DNA of 64,000 bases from assembly GCF_021155775.2 (NCBI RefSeq), contig NC_060238.1, positions 24,954,470 through 25,018,469 of the forward strand, written 5' to 3'. The notes under the pieces are model-generated. The model did no database searches. It was not told where the DNA came from and saw only the letters and a list, made by a program, of their open reading frames with translations. Origin of the DNA: Neodiprion pinetum. Its lineage: Eukaryota; Arthropoda; Insecta; Hymenoptera; Diprionidae. Both the position numbers and the translations under genes were made by a program. Each line of letters begins with the position of its first letter. Within the stretch, counting starts at the first letter, position 1. Positions 1 through 12,246 of this stretch are shown one piece after another.

Positions 1-2418
1 TTTCTCGATTTTACGTTAATCTATAGTACGTTAATTACTTCGAATATATATGCGCCATTTCTGCTCCGGCTCATCGCTGGAAGTACTTAGCGCGAACAGA
101 ACGCCAGGGCAAACAAGAAAAAAGAAAAACACTCCAATACGCTGCTCGACCCATTTCGCCATCTCAAGGACGCGATTTACTTCCGCACAGCAAGCAGTGC
201 TCGGCTCGTGGATCGGGGGATAATAAGAATTTCCCACCCCAAGTCTAGGTCACGCAGTGACGAGAGATGCTCGTATTAGTTTACGACCCAAGCTTCCCTA
301 GTTTCGCCTCGAGGATTCTGCGTAGGTATACAAAGTCCAGCTACTACACTACCCACCAAACTCATTTATACCTACCTGCAGGTCGGAAGCAAAAAGCCCA
401 GTGGCGAAAACCAAGACGTTCGAGGACTACCGGCTCGTTACTTTCGGCGGTCGAGTCAAGGGACCAAGATTCATGCAGGAAGCCGCGGAAGGAAGAATGG
501 AACGAGAAATCAACGTCCCGTAACGACACGACGAGGTCGCCGCCTTATACGTGTACTACACGCGTGCCGCCTTGCCTTTGGCTTTTGGAAACGATACATA
601 GAAAAAACTCCCGGGATAAACGAATTGACGATACGACCTTTCGTCTTCCCCTTCTCCCTCCTCCCTCCTCCTCATTCTCCGCCACCGATGAAAAAAGAGA
701 CTTCGGCAAGGCGTGTCCTGCTTTCTTTCCAACAATAGAATCGACTCCGTCGACTGTGCTCGTCCGGCCGAATCAAGTCGCTTTGAGTCGAAGATAAAAG
801 CTTTACAGGACACACTGCGCGGACCTTTGTGGAACCGCGTTTCGGATAGTGTAAGGCTCCCGCGGACAATGTACATCCTCCCTAGGACGAAGCGTGCCGG
901 GATAGTCGGTGGAAAGTTGTCAGGACAGGATCACGGACGAGAATCGGCAAAAATCGCTCGAGCAATTTATCGTACATAGAAACTCTCGACTCAAGGTTAA
1001 TTCCCGGACGTATAGCTTTTTCCCCCGTTCTTTATCCCTCTCGCTCTCCTCCCTCTTCGCCTCGTCGACCTACACTGTCTCCCCTCGTTTCGAGCCCGGA
1101 ATACAAAGACTTGCCTCGTTTAATCCGCCCTGCAGAGAGCCATTTTCATTTCTCGTCAACCCTGTTCCTGGCAAACTCTACATCCACCACCCCCCACCCC
1201 TTCACCCATCCGCAGCAACCCATCAACCCGCCTATGTATACTTTCTTCGCCAACATCCCGGCGTCGTTAAGGCCTCGCCGTCTTACTCGAGAGCGTGATC
1301 GCTTCATCCGCCGACTCTCAACTTTACTCTCGCGACTTACCTCTATACGTGCCTCATCGTCTCGTCTTTCCGCAACTTCCCATTCGCCAGCTCCTTATCC
1401 AGTTTCCTGGGCGCTTCTATCCCCGGTAGATTCAACCGATGTGTGTGTACGCCCACCTGCGCAAGGATACCGTAGCACGTCGTTATTAATTATGGAAACA
1501 CGTAATTCAGAGCGCCATTATCGAAAATCAGAGTTATGCCGTTAATAGTTTGAGATTAATTACTATCAGAGTTGCTGGTTCGTCTCGCGTAACGCGTCGT
1601 TGCTGTTACTACATCACTCCTGTTGTGAATAATCGCGTATCGCGAACGACTCATTGTCAGGTTATGCAATCGTACTTGCGGGTAAGCTTTGCGTAACACG
1701 CGATCATTCGAGGGTGTTCGATTTCCGACTAGATATATGTTTTTCGGATATTCCAACTTTGAGGAACTGTGAACTCCGATCGTTTACAAGATTATTAAGC
1801 TTCGGGAGCCAGAAGGCTGCAAATATTTACCCTGCTGTTATCAAATAGAGAAAATCGCAGCCGCTGTTTCATGTACGCATTTCAGTTCTCAATCGTCGTA
1901 GCGCTGACGCAACAGGTTATTACATTCGTTGATGAAACATGCCTCTTCAAATTTGGCCCGAGCCATAACATTGGGGAAAAATCACTATTCTCTTATTTTT
2001 ACAATTGCTTTGAAGGAACGAAGATTCCAAAAGTATGTTTTGTCTTATTACGACTGACCGAATTTCAAACAATTCCAAAGTCACGAGGTACCGGTTTCAC
2101 CTCGGCATGAACCGTTACGGTAACGTTACTAACTTCAACATGGTTATATCTGAACATAGAAATAATGAAGCAACGCGTTATTTTAAACATAAAGCGTGGT
2201 TACTATGTTCTAAATCACAGAAATCACCTGTTTTCATAGCTTGATCCAAAGTTGAACTCCGAGCGTCATCTACTATTTGATAAGTTCTCTTTTGTTTTGC
2301 CGCATCCGATGTGGCGCTACCTCTTCGTTTTAGCGCAAACTTAATAACAAAAACTGAGCCCCTCTAGCAGCCCAATCATTCCTCCCGTTGGTTAGTTTGT
2401 TGTTCAGGCTTATCAAAG
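1..2418. other. gene-free left flank, GC-richer first 1.5 kb
   Basis: I see no supportable gene here. The first 1.5 kb is rich in CpG and in CT runs, and several long frames exist on both strands. Their translations are Arg/Ser/Pro-rich without domains, which is what such composition gives by chance. It could be promoter or untranslated leader of a gene outside the window. The last few hundred bases contain the promoter of the mRpS17 gene, with no clear TATA box. Confidence 0.4.
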
Positions 2419-3184
2419 ATGGCGAAAGTCGCGGTCGCAGCGGCGCAAGGGAAGAAGGCCTTGTCTCTGTTACTGGGAAAGTGCGTTCCCTGTGTAAAGC
2501 AAAATGCCTCAAAAATACGGGTTCAGCATTTTAAACTCGACACAAACCTTAACATGGTACGTACGTTGTAATCCGGTATCTAAATCCGAATTGCGCTGAT
2601 CGTGTTTAAGGTTATGTTACTCCTTTTCCTACTTTTTGGGTTCCAGTACTACCGAGAGAACTCCTTCTTCTACGCCCACGATCCCCAGGCGTTGTGCAAA
2701 CCTGGAGACACTGTTTTGATTAGGGAATTGCCCAGCAAAGTGACTCGCCTCATCACACACGAGGTTCGCATCACTCGTTACATACAACCTAATAAGTTTA
2801 AACGCTGCTTTTAAGTCTGATCATGTGTACGACAAATTACAGATCCTGGAGATAGTTTATCCATTGGGTGACGTAACGGATCCTGTGACTGGAAAGAAGG
2901 TTGTTGTAGGCAAATACAGGTGCGTTGAATCCCACTTTCCAGCAGATTCTCCAAACATTTAAAAATTTCGTAAATTTCTGTTTTGTTCATTATCATTTCT
3001 ACTTCTTTACTCCAGGGATGATATCAAGGCAGAGGACAAATTGTTTGGAAGAACAGAGTCTGCTTTTGATTATGATAAAGCACCTCCGAGGGGAAGCCAG
3101 GAGGATAAACGTGACTTCAGTCACAGAGAAACGTACACGAAGTATCACGAAGATCCAAATGACCCACAACCATATGCCGTATAA
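2419..3184 (+). CDS. mRpS17: mitochondrial ribosomal protein uS17m (mRpS17)
   Basis: Four exons: 2419-2556, 2647-2763, 2843-2919 and 3016-3184, giving 166 residues. The protein is a small-subunit component of the mitochondrial ribosome that binds 16S-like rRNA through an OB fold. The S17 core runs from about residue 15 to 110 and includes YYRENSFFYAHDP and the segment PGDTVLIRELPSKVTRLITH. The C-terminal tail is acidic and lysine-rich, as in animal mitochondrial S17. The start is the first ATG, in a good context (AAAG ATG G), followed by a basic Ala-rich leader suited to mitochondrial import. A polyadenylation signal lies just after the stop, near 3216. The gene converges on FCP1, whose stop is about 500 bp downstream. 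Confidence 0.93.
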
Positions 3185-3680
3185 ATTTGCAGTGTCACAT
3201 CTTACAAACTAGCTTAAAATAAATGTTGATACATAAATTACAAGTCTTTTCTATTCCCCTCTAATTTACCGTATTCTTGAACTCATATGAAACTGCAGTC
3301 ATAGCTTAAAGTTCGGTAAGAACTTCTTCTGAGCTAATCTTAACTGGTACTTTATTGGATTCGAAGTTTCAACATTCATATCACAAATGTTTATAATTTA
3401 AAGCTTCTAAGTAGAATATTCCAGTCCTTACCTAATAATGAGAAAATCAATATTGGTAATTTCCACTTCCTGGATCGAACAGTGGCTGATCATCTTGCTT
3501 ACGTGTCTATCGTTTGAATTCTATCCAGATAAACGATAAACGTGAGATAATATACAAATGGCTTGTTTGTTTGTAAAAGTGCTCTGCATAGTGGTTTTCT
3601 TGATGAAGACAAGTTGTGTAGAAAATAGATCTCATCGTCGATGCATAATTCTAATTAAAGAAACACTTAAGAGAGTTTAC

Positions 3681-6583
3681 TTATTCAGACAAGAATTCTC
3701 GCTCCAAAGCGGCGCCCATTTCGTTCCATTCACCATCATCCTCAGTTGCAGCCACCTCCATAGAATCCTGAGAGTCATCTCCCAAGTCGAAGCCATCCAG
3801 GGATCCTTCGCCTCGTCTGAACCTTGTCAAAGGATCATCCTCATCATCTGGGTCATCTTCGTCCTCATCACCATCGCTTACTTTTTTACCTTCCGTAGAA
3901 GAGTTATCATCGAGTTCTTCTAAGGTACCAATTTTTCTTCTCTTGCTAGTCAATGCTTCCTCATCTTCGCAATCCTCTGAGAAAAGAAAATGCTGAGTAA
4001 ATATTTGACAAATTGCTTCCAAACAGAAAATTTGATCTTCAGTCACCATTTAACGAATCCGGCGTTGCCGACCTACGTCGACGGTGCTGTGTTTGGGATG
4101 TTTCAATTTGAGAAATAGGTGCAGATGTTTCTAGCTCTTGGTCACTCATATCTTCCTCCACCTCTTTGTCCATATTTGCAATCTCTTCTAGTGTGAATGA
4201 CATGAGGGGATTTATGCTGTCTGCAAACCTGTCGCCCCCCTCTGTCTCTTGGTCGTCAATTCGGTCTGGACTGCTGCAGTGCGGCGGGGGTACCCTGGAT
4301 CCACGAGCCTGCATTGATTCATTTCAATTCACTAGGAATATTTTACGAGAGCACAAAGAAATAGTTTCGTTCCAAAAACTGGCAAGATCAAAGAACTACA
4401 CGTACCTTCTTGGTAAGCGGATAGAGACGCTCATCAACACATTCCCATCGCTCTGCACAAGTCCACAGCCAATCGGGATTCACTATTTTCACTTGCCACA
4501 TTCTTTTGGCTGCATAAACCTTTGCCGTTCCTGGTTTTATCGCCACCAAATGCGTCGTGTTGTCCTGCAGATCCTGAGAAACATTACAAAAAAAATCACC
4601 ACAAACGTAATGGCAATTTTTTGTGAGGAACTTCAAGAAACAATTACCATTTTAATGAGTTACGTACCTGAGATACTTCTGCGCCAAGTGCTCTGGCAAC
4701 TTTGTAGGCTCGGCTTTGATGCAACTTTTGATGGGTAGCGACTATGCCGCTAAACGTGAGTCGCAGTCCCTTTAAAACTCGTCCTCGCACCCGTGGGATG
4801 ATATCTCGAAGGCTCTTGTTGGATTCTGCATCAGTCTCCTGCTTGCTGTAAAATTCTGCGTGTATTCTGCGCAATATGTCTTCTAGGTACAGAAGATAAT
4901 CATCGTGGTCCTCTAATTCCTGTCTCTTCTCTAGATCTTTAAAGCTCTCTTCTTCCGCAGCTTTTCTTTTGACCTCTCCTGACTCGACCAGTTTCTCGGG
5001 ATCACCTGATACCAATTCCTCCTTTTTTGGTCCCTGTTCACCAACAATCGCCGAATCTTTGTCTGCATTATTTGCTTTTACCTCGTCTGGTTCTGTTAGC
5101 TTCTCACCAAGTTCAGGGGCTTTACTTTCCACAGTCTGTTCCTTCTGTTCTCCCTCGTTAATCTTATTCGGTTTCAATTCTGCAGTTTCTACTTGAAGTT
5201 CCAGTTCTATCACATCTTTTTCCTCCTTTGTCTCATCCTCAGTTTTCTGTTTGTTAGAATTCTCCTCAAGTGTTTGAAAATCTTGGCAGTCGATATTCGG
5301 TAAGGCTCCATTTTCCGTTACTTTAACTCTAGTTTCCGGCTCATTTATCTCATCCAAACTAGTGGTTTTCAGTTGCGGAAATTGATCCCGTTTAGCAAGT
5401 CCTGGTGGAGCGTGAATGTCCCCAGTGTGGCGAAAGAAATGGTAGGGTTTTACCTGTACCAAATTACCACAACCTTGCCAGACATCCTCTCTATCGTCTA
5501 TAATGCAGACCATAGAATCGCCGCAAGGAAACAGGGCCCTGCAAGTGACATATAAATAAAATATTAATAATGCTAATTTACTTCTCATGTAAGGAGAAAC
5601 AAAAACCAATAAAACAAGTATTAGAATTACTTAAGGTTTGCAGTTTTAGATGCTGGGTCGAAACACTCATCTCTCGAAAGAATCCTGTGAGAAAATAGTA
5701 CCCCATCTTTATCGAGTAGGGCAGCCACGGTATGAGCATAATTTCGAGCTCCAAAAGTACAAATGTGCAATTCGTAAAGGCGACTCATTTTGGCAAGAAA
5801 TTCTCTTGTTCCAGGCCTTAATTTTGTGTGGTACCACGGAGAGTGAGGTCCGTAGAGTTGAAAGTGGTAGACATCCTGAGAAAAACAAAAAAGAACACGT
5901 AAATAGAACAATGTGGATACTTCTCATTGACAAATACGTTTCGTTTATGGTATGACCGAATAGTAAATATTACTTTCATATCAGGCGGAACGTTGTCATT
6001 GGTAGTGTGGACTATCGTTTGATCCAGATCAACGAGTAAAGCCAATTTTCTATCTTGCAACAAACGCTTTTCATCTTCTCTGCCAATTTTCTCCGCGAGT
6101 TCAGGGCAAACCTTAAGTTCAGGAACGGAGTGCACCATAGGTACACTAGCCTGGGAAGTGACCGCGTTCTGCCCGTCATCCCCAGCAAATTCCTCCCGAA
6201 GATCCGCGCCGCATTCGGCGCACAGATCTTTCATGACTGTAGGATGTTTGCATCCCTCAAGCAACAAAACCTCTTGCCTGTAGAAAAAAAAAAGGAGGTG
6301 AACAATGGCGCTTGGACGAGGCAGGAATTCTCAGGAAATTTATTTTTTAAGGTTACCCGGGCTGAAGAACGTCGCCTTCGTTTGCGAGGACTTTTATAAC
6401 ACGTCCAAATTTGGAGGCGCGAAGCTTCTTCTCCGGATCTTTGGAAGGTTCCCCGCCAACGGATACGCTGCGGTAATGGAGGACAACTCTGCCAGCTGAC
6501 ACCATCGCGTTCATCCCGACCCTCCACTTCGTGATCCTACCTGGTTCTCCACCAGCCGGGAACGCGATCTTCACCGTCGCCAT
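3681..6583 (-). CDS. Fcp1: RNA polymerase II CTD phosphatase FCP1 (CTDP1)
   Basis: Seven exons on the minus strand: 6357-6583, 5974-6277, 5631-5875, 4668-5538, 4406-4573, 4047-4308 and 3681-3976, giving 790 residues. The enzyme dephosphorylates the C-terminal repeat of RNA polymerase II so that the polymerase can be recycled. The N-terminus (about 1-85) has the biotinyl/lipoyl-like fold of the family. The FCPH catalytic domain has its phosphoaspartate motif DLDQT at 159-163, then LRPGTREFL, HICTFGARNYA and the second acidic motif IIDDREDVW. An acidic, Lys/Glu-rich linker precedes a BRCT domain around residues 540-630. The C-terminus is acidic, with a Lys-Arg patch (SKRRKIGTLEEL), as in TFIIF-binding tails of FCP1. 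All expected catalytic residues are present. Confidence 0.95.
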
Positions 6584-7426
6584 GTCTACCCAACACCAGG
6601 ATCTTTGTGTCGATCATAAACCGATTTGACAGATGACACTTAGCCGAGTAGTCAACAACGCTGATATTAATTCCGATCGCTTTGGTCCGGGAGGTTCTTG
6701 TTTAAACACACTTTAAAAACCGATCGAACGACGGGATTATTTTTGCGCGGGAGCCGCGTTTTCTCGTCCGCTATAGTTCGACTAAATTTATTTACGTACC
6801 TTTATATGCGTGTGCGCACACATACCACTCGCATTATCGAGTCGGACACGCACCCACACACACAAATCACACAAATACATCAGAATCCTCGCTGTAACAC
6901 GGTCTATATGCGACGATAGAAGGGCAATTACTGTTTTAAAAAAACATATACAGACGCCATCGCGCTCTAGAGGCCCAAATAATAAGCAATTAGAGGTGCC
7001 GTCCTTTTACATCCATTTTCCGATGCAATATTCTGACACAATCGACAGTTCAAGTGATTTCATTGGTTGGATCTAACGGAATAGACCAATGAAATCACGC
7101 AGTGTCGTATTGTGTCGGAAAATTGACGTAAGAGAAAAACGCCTTGGCTGTTATAGAGCGATGTATTTTTTTATGATTCCGACAATCCAACAAGAATCGC
7201 AGAACATGCATCATGTTATCAGTTATTTATTCGTAAAATAAACCTAGTCCATTGTACTGAACAGTCAATCGCATATAAAGTAGCAATATCGTCGCTTCTA
7301 CCTTCTCTAAGTGCAGTTCACTGCTTGTCTAATGTACACCTGGATCATGTTATCAAAAATTGTCAGTGATGAAATTAATCTTTCTGGGTAAAATGTCTAC
7401 GCTTCAGAGTTTTCATGTGCCGAGGT
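6584..7426. other. intergenic, FCP1 promoter side and snurportin 3' side
   Basis: There is no coding sequence I can support. The stretch contains a short CA-rich run near 6810-6870 and an imperfect fold-back at 7035-7116 (annotated separately). Confidence 0.5.
7035..7116. repeat. imperfect inverted repeat (fold-back)
   Basis: The 14 bases GTGATTTCATTGGT at 7054-7067 are perfectly complementary to 7085-7098, with a 17-base loop. An outer pair, GACACAAT at 7035-7042 with ATTGTGTC at 7109-7116, and flanking TTTTCCGA/TCGGAAAA bases continue the pairing. It looks like a decayed palindromic mobile element or a stable hairpin. No protein or target-site duplication supports a class. Confidence 0.6.
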
Positions 7427-8856
7427 TCAGGCCATTTCAACAACATTTTCTGCACTGGTAATTTCCATCTAGTAGTAAAAATAAAAAATCGACGATTAGG
7501 TTAGACAACTGAATAGAAATAGCATTGATTAGCAGATGAAAAAAAAGGTTTACCAAATCATCAGTTCCCTTATTTTTTCTTCGCGTTGTCGTTTTCTTCC
7601 GAATGTAGCTTTTGATATCGACGTAGTCTGGTGGCTTCTCGTAAATGTCTGGAGGAAATTGAAGTCCAAATACATCGGACAACATAAATGGTTTCAACCA
7701 GTTAACCAGGGGCGTTCGTCCATGCGTATAATGCGCCTCTCTATGATAAAAGAGTAATCCGTCAAGGGGAGGCAGTGATGATAAGTTTTCTAAAATTGCG
7801 CCAGCATCAGAATCGCAGGGATAATTTGGCAGGGAGAGAATAGGATAGCTATTAACCAAGCTTCCTCTCTCGGTGAGTCCTTGTGTTTCTTCCAGCCGTG
7901 TCTTCAGCCAAAAGAATCTGAACTCTGTCTGGAATCAAAGAAGTTTGTTGTGCACAAACAAGAGTCTGGGTTGGATAATAAATCATCACGACAAGAATAA
8001 AATATTCGTCCATCAAGGACAATAAAATGCTATTTTCAAATACTACAAATTTTTGTTGTGACAACGAATCCAATTCTAAACACTGTATACGTTACGTCGC
8101 AATCGAGCAGTGCCTGATTAGACCAAGCCAAGACATCCAAGGTGTAATAGGTTTTGGTATCCTTGTCCCAAATACAGTCGAGTATTGTACACCTATTCTT
8201 ATAGTCCTGATAAGTGCCCCCTGGCAGGGTCGAGCTGAATTTCCCGAGTCTGACGCCCCTTTTGTTGTAAGCTACTGTCATCCCCTGTACAAGGATTAAT
8301 TTTGTAATTCTTCAAATTTCTACCATAACACCAGCAAAAAATTACAGACCTTACTCGCAATAAGGAGCACCCTGCGCCCTTGGGGACATGGAACCATAAG
8401 CCACTTTTCTGCGAGATCAGAAGGGATCTCCAACATCCATTCAGACATCATTAGCTGATTTGCATACTTTTGTACCCGCCTGGGACTCCGCCAGGTCTCG
8501 GCTTGTTGCACCTCCATTCCTTCGTCGTTGCAGTCATTGCCCTGTAACGCTTCGTCCAAAAGAGCTCGGCCCGAGTCAAAGGTAGCATCTCTATTTCTGT
8601 AGATATATTGTAGTCATGTACAATTGAAGAGTAGGCAAATGTAAAGAGACAAAAATACAACGTCAAGCGCGAAATACATAACTAATAACAGAACTTACTT
8701 TTTTTGCTCCCAGAGTAAACGTTGTCGTCGAATCTCCTGTCGCGAATCGTCTCTGTAGTCATTTGTTCTTGTCAGATTTTTGTATAATGCCAATCGTGGA
8801 TTGGTAGCAGTTTTTTCATTCGATTCATTCGATATGTCACTAAGGTTACCGGCCAT
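7427..8856 (-). CDS. SNUPN: snurportin-1
   Basis: Five exons: 8699-8856, 8350-8596, 8096-8284, 7554-7928 and 7427-7468, giving 336 residues. Snurportin-1 is the import adaptor that recognises the m3G cap of spliceosomal snRNPs and carries them into the nucleus with importin beta. The Arg-rich N-terminus (about 33-50, RDDSRQEIRRQRLLW) matches the importin-beta-binding segment. The cap-binding domain follows: KYANQLMMSEWMLEIPSDL, CPQGRRVLLIAS, FSSTLPGGTYQDY, TILDCIWD, YYTLDVLAW, EFRFFWLKTRL and DGLLFYHREAHYTHGRTPLV. The last exon is short and assigned from its TAG acceptor; it adds MEITSAENVVEMA. The exon 3/4 join restores the family sequence DC-TEFRFFW. Confidence 0.93.
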
Positions 8857-9303
8857 AATATCGTCGATTATTTAAATGTAGTCAAACCCGCAACATCGCC
8901 GATCCTCGTAACCTCTTTCCGGGCTGTCAAATTTCGACGTCGACGTGGTTGGATCAAGTCCACGATCAAGTCTATGGCCTGTCTATGGGTTGATCCGCGA
9001 TCTAGTAATCATTTAGTCTATGATCGACGTACCCCGCAGATTTCATCCACTGCCCACCAGGTGCCACTTTGATCAGGATTCCGAGGATCTGTGGCATTAC
9101 GTTAGGCCTCAATTATCAGAAATCGGATAGTACTACCACTATAAAAAGTCTCCTCGATTGTAGAGAACTGTCGTTTCAGTCTTACTTCAACGTAAAAAAC
9201 AGGCCAAAGGCAACAAATGGGTAATCCTCGTTTCATCATCGGCTGATGCGACTTTATGAACGCTTTGTGTGTATCGTTCAAGAATCAAGATTGAATGAAC
9301 AAA

Positions 9304-11551
9304 ATGTCGCTGACAAGGTGAGCTGCTGTTTCATTATTACTGTCAACAAGCTTTGGCCCTCACATCAAAACCTCTGTGTTGCAACTAGAGATTACAACAT
9401 TTCGCGCTCAATCTATCTATTGAATGCATCATCGCTCTCGAATCCTCTAATAAAAAACCTCCAACTTTTTAACCTAGCTTGCTACCTGCACCAACCCAGG
9501 CTGTTTGGGATCGGGAAGATGAAGCAAGGGAACAGAAGCTCCGACAGAGACCTGTCTCCGCTCTTGTCAAGGCTGTGGTAACAGCTCCGCCCTACGGGCA
9601 AAGAAAAGGATGGGTACCGCGCACCGCAGAGGTAAGAAAACTGGCTATTATTTCCGAAACTTCATTTGCCTAATGAAGTAAAACTAAAGATAACAAAATA
9701 ATGATATTCATAGGACTTCGGAGACGGAGGAGCGTTTCCGGAGATCCAGGTCGCTCAGTACCCATTGGGCATGGGAATGAAAGGGAAGGAAGCTACCAGC
9801 AATGCACTTGCTGTGCAGCTTGATGCACAAGGAAAAGTAAAGTACGACATGATCGCTAGACAAGGTCACTCCAAAGATAAGGTAAAGCTGAACGTGGTAT
9901 TGGAAGTATTTTTAGTGATACATTGATTTATTGGCATTCATTCCTTCCTTCACAGATTGTCTATACCAAACTGAGCGACCTTCTTCCCTCTGAAATAACG
10001 ACCGAAGATGATCCCGCACTACAGCGTCCATCCGGCGAGGATATAGACGAAATCACCGAAAAGACACGAAAAGCTCTTGAGAAAATAACTGAATCAAAAA
10101 TAGCAGCTGCTATGCCAGTTCGGTGTGCAGAAAAGCAGGGACCTGCTCAATATATTCGTTACACCCCGTCACAGCAGGGACAGTCGTTCAACTCGGGTGC
10201 TAAGCAGAGGGTGATTAGAATGGTAGAGGCACAAGTCGATCCCATAGAACCACCAAAATTCAAGTGAGTTTTTCTTCGATATCCACGCAACTCGCCGACA
10301 CTAGTACATGAGGAACAAATTTTTTGATTTTAGAATTAACAAAAAGATTCCTCGCGGACCTCCGTCGCCACCTGCTCCCGTTATGCATTCCCCAACGAGA
10401 AAAGTTACCGTTAAAGAACAAAAGGAATGGAAGATTCCTCCCTGCATTAGTAATTGGAAGAACGCCAAGGTGATTAAGACAGAATTTCACCGATTTTCGT
10501 CGTTAATAACGATCAATTCATCCTCTCACAGGGTTACACCATCCCCCTTGATAAACGTCTAGCTGCCGACGGTCGTGGCTTGCAACAAGTCCACATAAAC
10601 GAGAATTTTGCCAAACTGGCCGAAGCTCTTTACATTGCGGACAGAAAAGCCCGTGAAGCAGTGGAAATGCGCGCACAGTTGGAAAGGAAATTAGCACAGA
10701 AAGAAAAGGAAAAGAAGGAAGACAATCTACGTCAGCTCGCGCAAAAGGCTAGGGAGGAACGAGCTGGAATAAAGTCTGCTGCAGCGCTTGGTAAGTCGAG
10801 TAAACAATTAGGAGAAAATGTTGTACATGTGACAAAATGGTGCGAATAAACATCGTTTGGTTTCAGATAAGGCTGGGGAATCGCGAGAGCGTGATCAATT
10901 ACGTCAAGAACGTCACAAAGATAGAGCGCGAGATCGTAACTTGGCTCGTGCCGCTCCTGACAAGCGTTCGAGACTGCAACGCGAACGCGAACGTGATATA
11001 AGCGAACAAATCGCGCTGGGATTGCCGGCAAAGTATGTTCCCAATTCCGGAGAGGCTCAGTTTGATCAGCGACTATTTAATACAACTAAGGGAATGGACA
11101 GCGGCTACGGCCACGAGGATGAGTACAACGTCTATGACAAACCCTGGAGGGACTCCAGCTCAATCGGATCACACATATATCGACCTAGCAAAAATATTGA
11201 CAAGGATAATTACGGTGATGATCTGGAAAAACTTGTTAAGACAAATAGGTGCGTATAATTAATCAACGATATAATTTTCGGCTGATCATCGTAGAGCATA
11301 ATGGGCGGTAAATGATGCGTAAATTTCCTTCTATCTTCAGATTCGTTCCTGACAAGGAATTCAGCGGAACCGATAGGTTCGCGACGCGATCTGGTCCTGT
11401 GCAGTTTGAAAAGGACGAAGAAGATCCGTTCGGTCTTGATCAGTTCTTGACCCAAGCTAAACGCGCCAGTAGCAGTACAACTACTACAACAAAACGCAAG
11501 GATGACCGAGATCAACGAAGGGACGATCGCGACAAACGCAGAAAACACTAA
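9304..11551 (+). CDS. Bx42: SNW domain protein 1 (SKIP; Bx42)
   Basis: Eight exons: 9304-9317, 9478-9631, 9714-9881, 9956-10263, 10334-10469, 10532-10790, 10867-11248 and 11341-11551, giving 543 residues. SNW1 is a core component of the activated spliceosome and a transcriptional co-regulator. The first coding exon is only 14 nt (MSLTS); joining it to exon 2 gives MSLTSLLPAPTQAVW, the family start. The SNW domain includes PYGQRKGWVPR, EDFGDGGAFPEIQVAQYP, YIRYTPSQQG, the strongly conserved INKKIPRGPPSPPAPVMHSP with its SNWKNAKGYTIPLDKRLAADG core, and a long charged coiled region. The C-terminus holds KTNRFVPDKEFSG, EDPFGLDQFL and a Lys/Arg tail. A TATA-like CTATAAAAAG lies near 9138. Confidence 0.96.
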
Positions 11552-11746
11552 TCTGATCGGCTTCAATTATGTAATTTTATTACGCATTACGCGTGCTTTT
11601 TTGTACCCATACAAGAGAGCAAAATTCAATCTTTTCACATGGATAAATTGTAATTTACGATCTAGAGTACCAATTGCTGTCCTCATTACTGTACGCATTC
11701 TTATTACATAATAGTAATAATGTTAAATATACTACTTGGAAATATT

Positions 11747-12082
11747 TCATCGTGTCTCTTTACAATCTAGGACCAACGTCGAATTTCTTCCAATGTGATT
11801 ACAATACTCCAGCTCTCTTTTGATTTGTACGAAACAACAATCTGAAACAATCTCGCAACAGCGGAACCCCCTCGAGGGAGTATCAGCTGTTGCTATTGGT
11901 TGAAGAGCGTTCAGACGCTCTAAGCAGCGAATCAAATCATCGAAGAGGATAGTTGTCGACGTCGCCGACGAGGGCCAGTTTTCCGGTTGGTATTTTTTAT
12001 TCGGAACGCGGACGGACGTCAAGCCGTGGAATTTCGTGAGGACCGAGGGACGCCGAGGCAGGGACAGAGACGCCATATTCAC
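11747..12082 (-). CDS. possible small gene, head to head with MIS12 (unrecognised)
   Basis: This is an uninterrupted 111-codon frame starting MNMASLSLPRRPS and ending CKETR. I do not recognise it. It contains a Cys-containing stretch (RCCEIVSDCCFVQIK) and no transmembrane segment or clear domain. Its start lies about 165 bp from the MIS12 start on the other strand, so the two could share a divergent promoter, and it lies downstream of the SNW1 stop in convergent orientation. The composition is more protein-like than the other unexplained frames nearby. It may still be a chance frame in the MIS12 leader. Confidence 0.3.
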   Translation of the reverse strand: MNMASLSLPRRPSVLTKFHGLTSVRVPNKKYQPENWPSSATSTTILFDDLIRCLERLNALQPIATADTPSRGFRCCEIVSDCCFVQIKRELEYCNHIGRNSTLVLDCKETR

Positions 12083-12246
12083 TTGTCAACGGACGTCAAT
12101 CAGCGATCGAGGAAAAGGAACGGAGGAGGAAATCTCGGGGATAAAATAGTCTCGCGGTCAAGTAAAATCCTGCGAAGTAATCGAGGGCGTATTAAAACAC
12201 GGCTGTTTCACGCCGCGCGTGAATTTTGAGATAAATCTGGAGAGTT

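Noticed and set aside
267..1545. Several 100-176 codon frames near the left end
   Set aside because: They overlap on both strands, are rich in Arg/Ser/Pro and have no domains or splice partners. They fit chance frames in GC- and CT-rich leader or promoter DNA.
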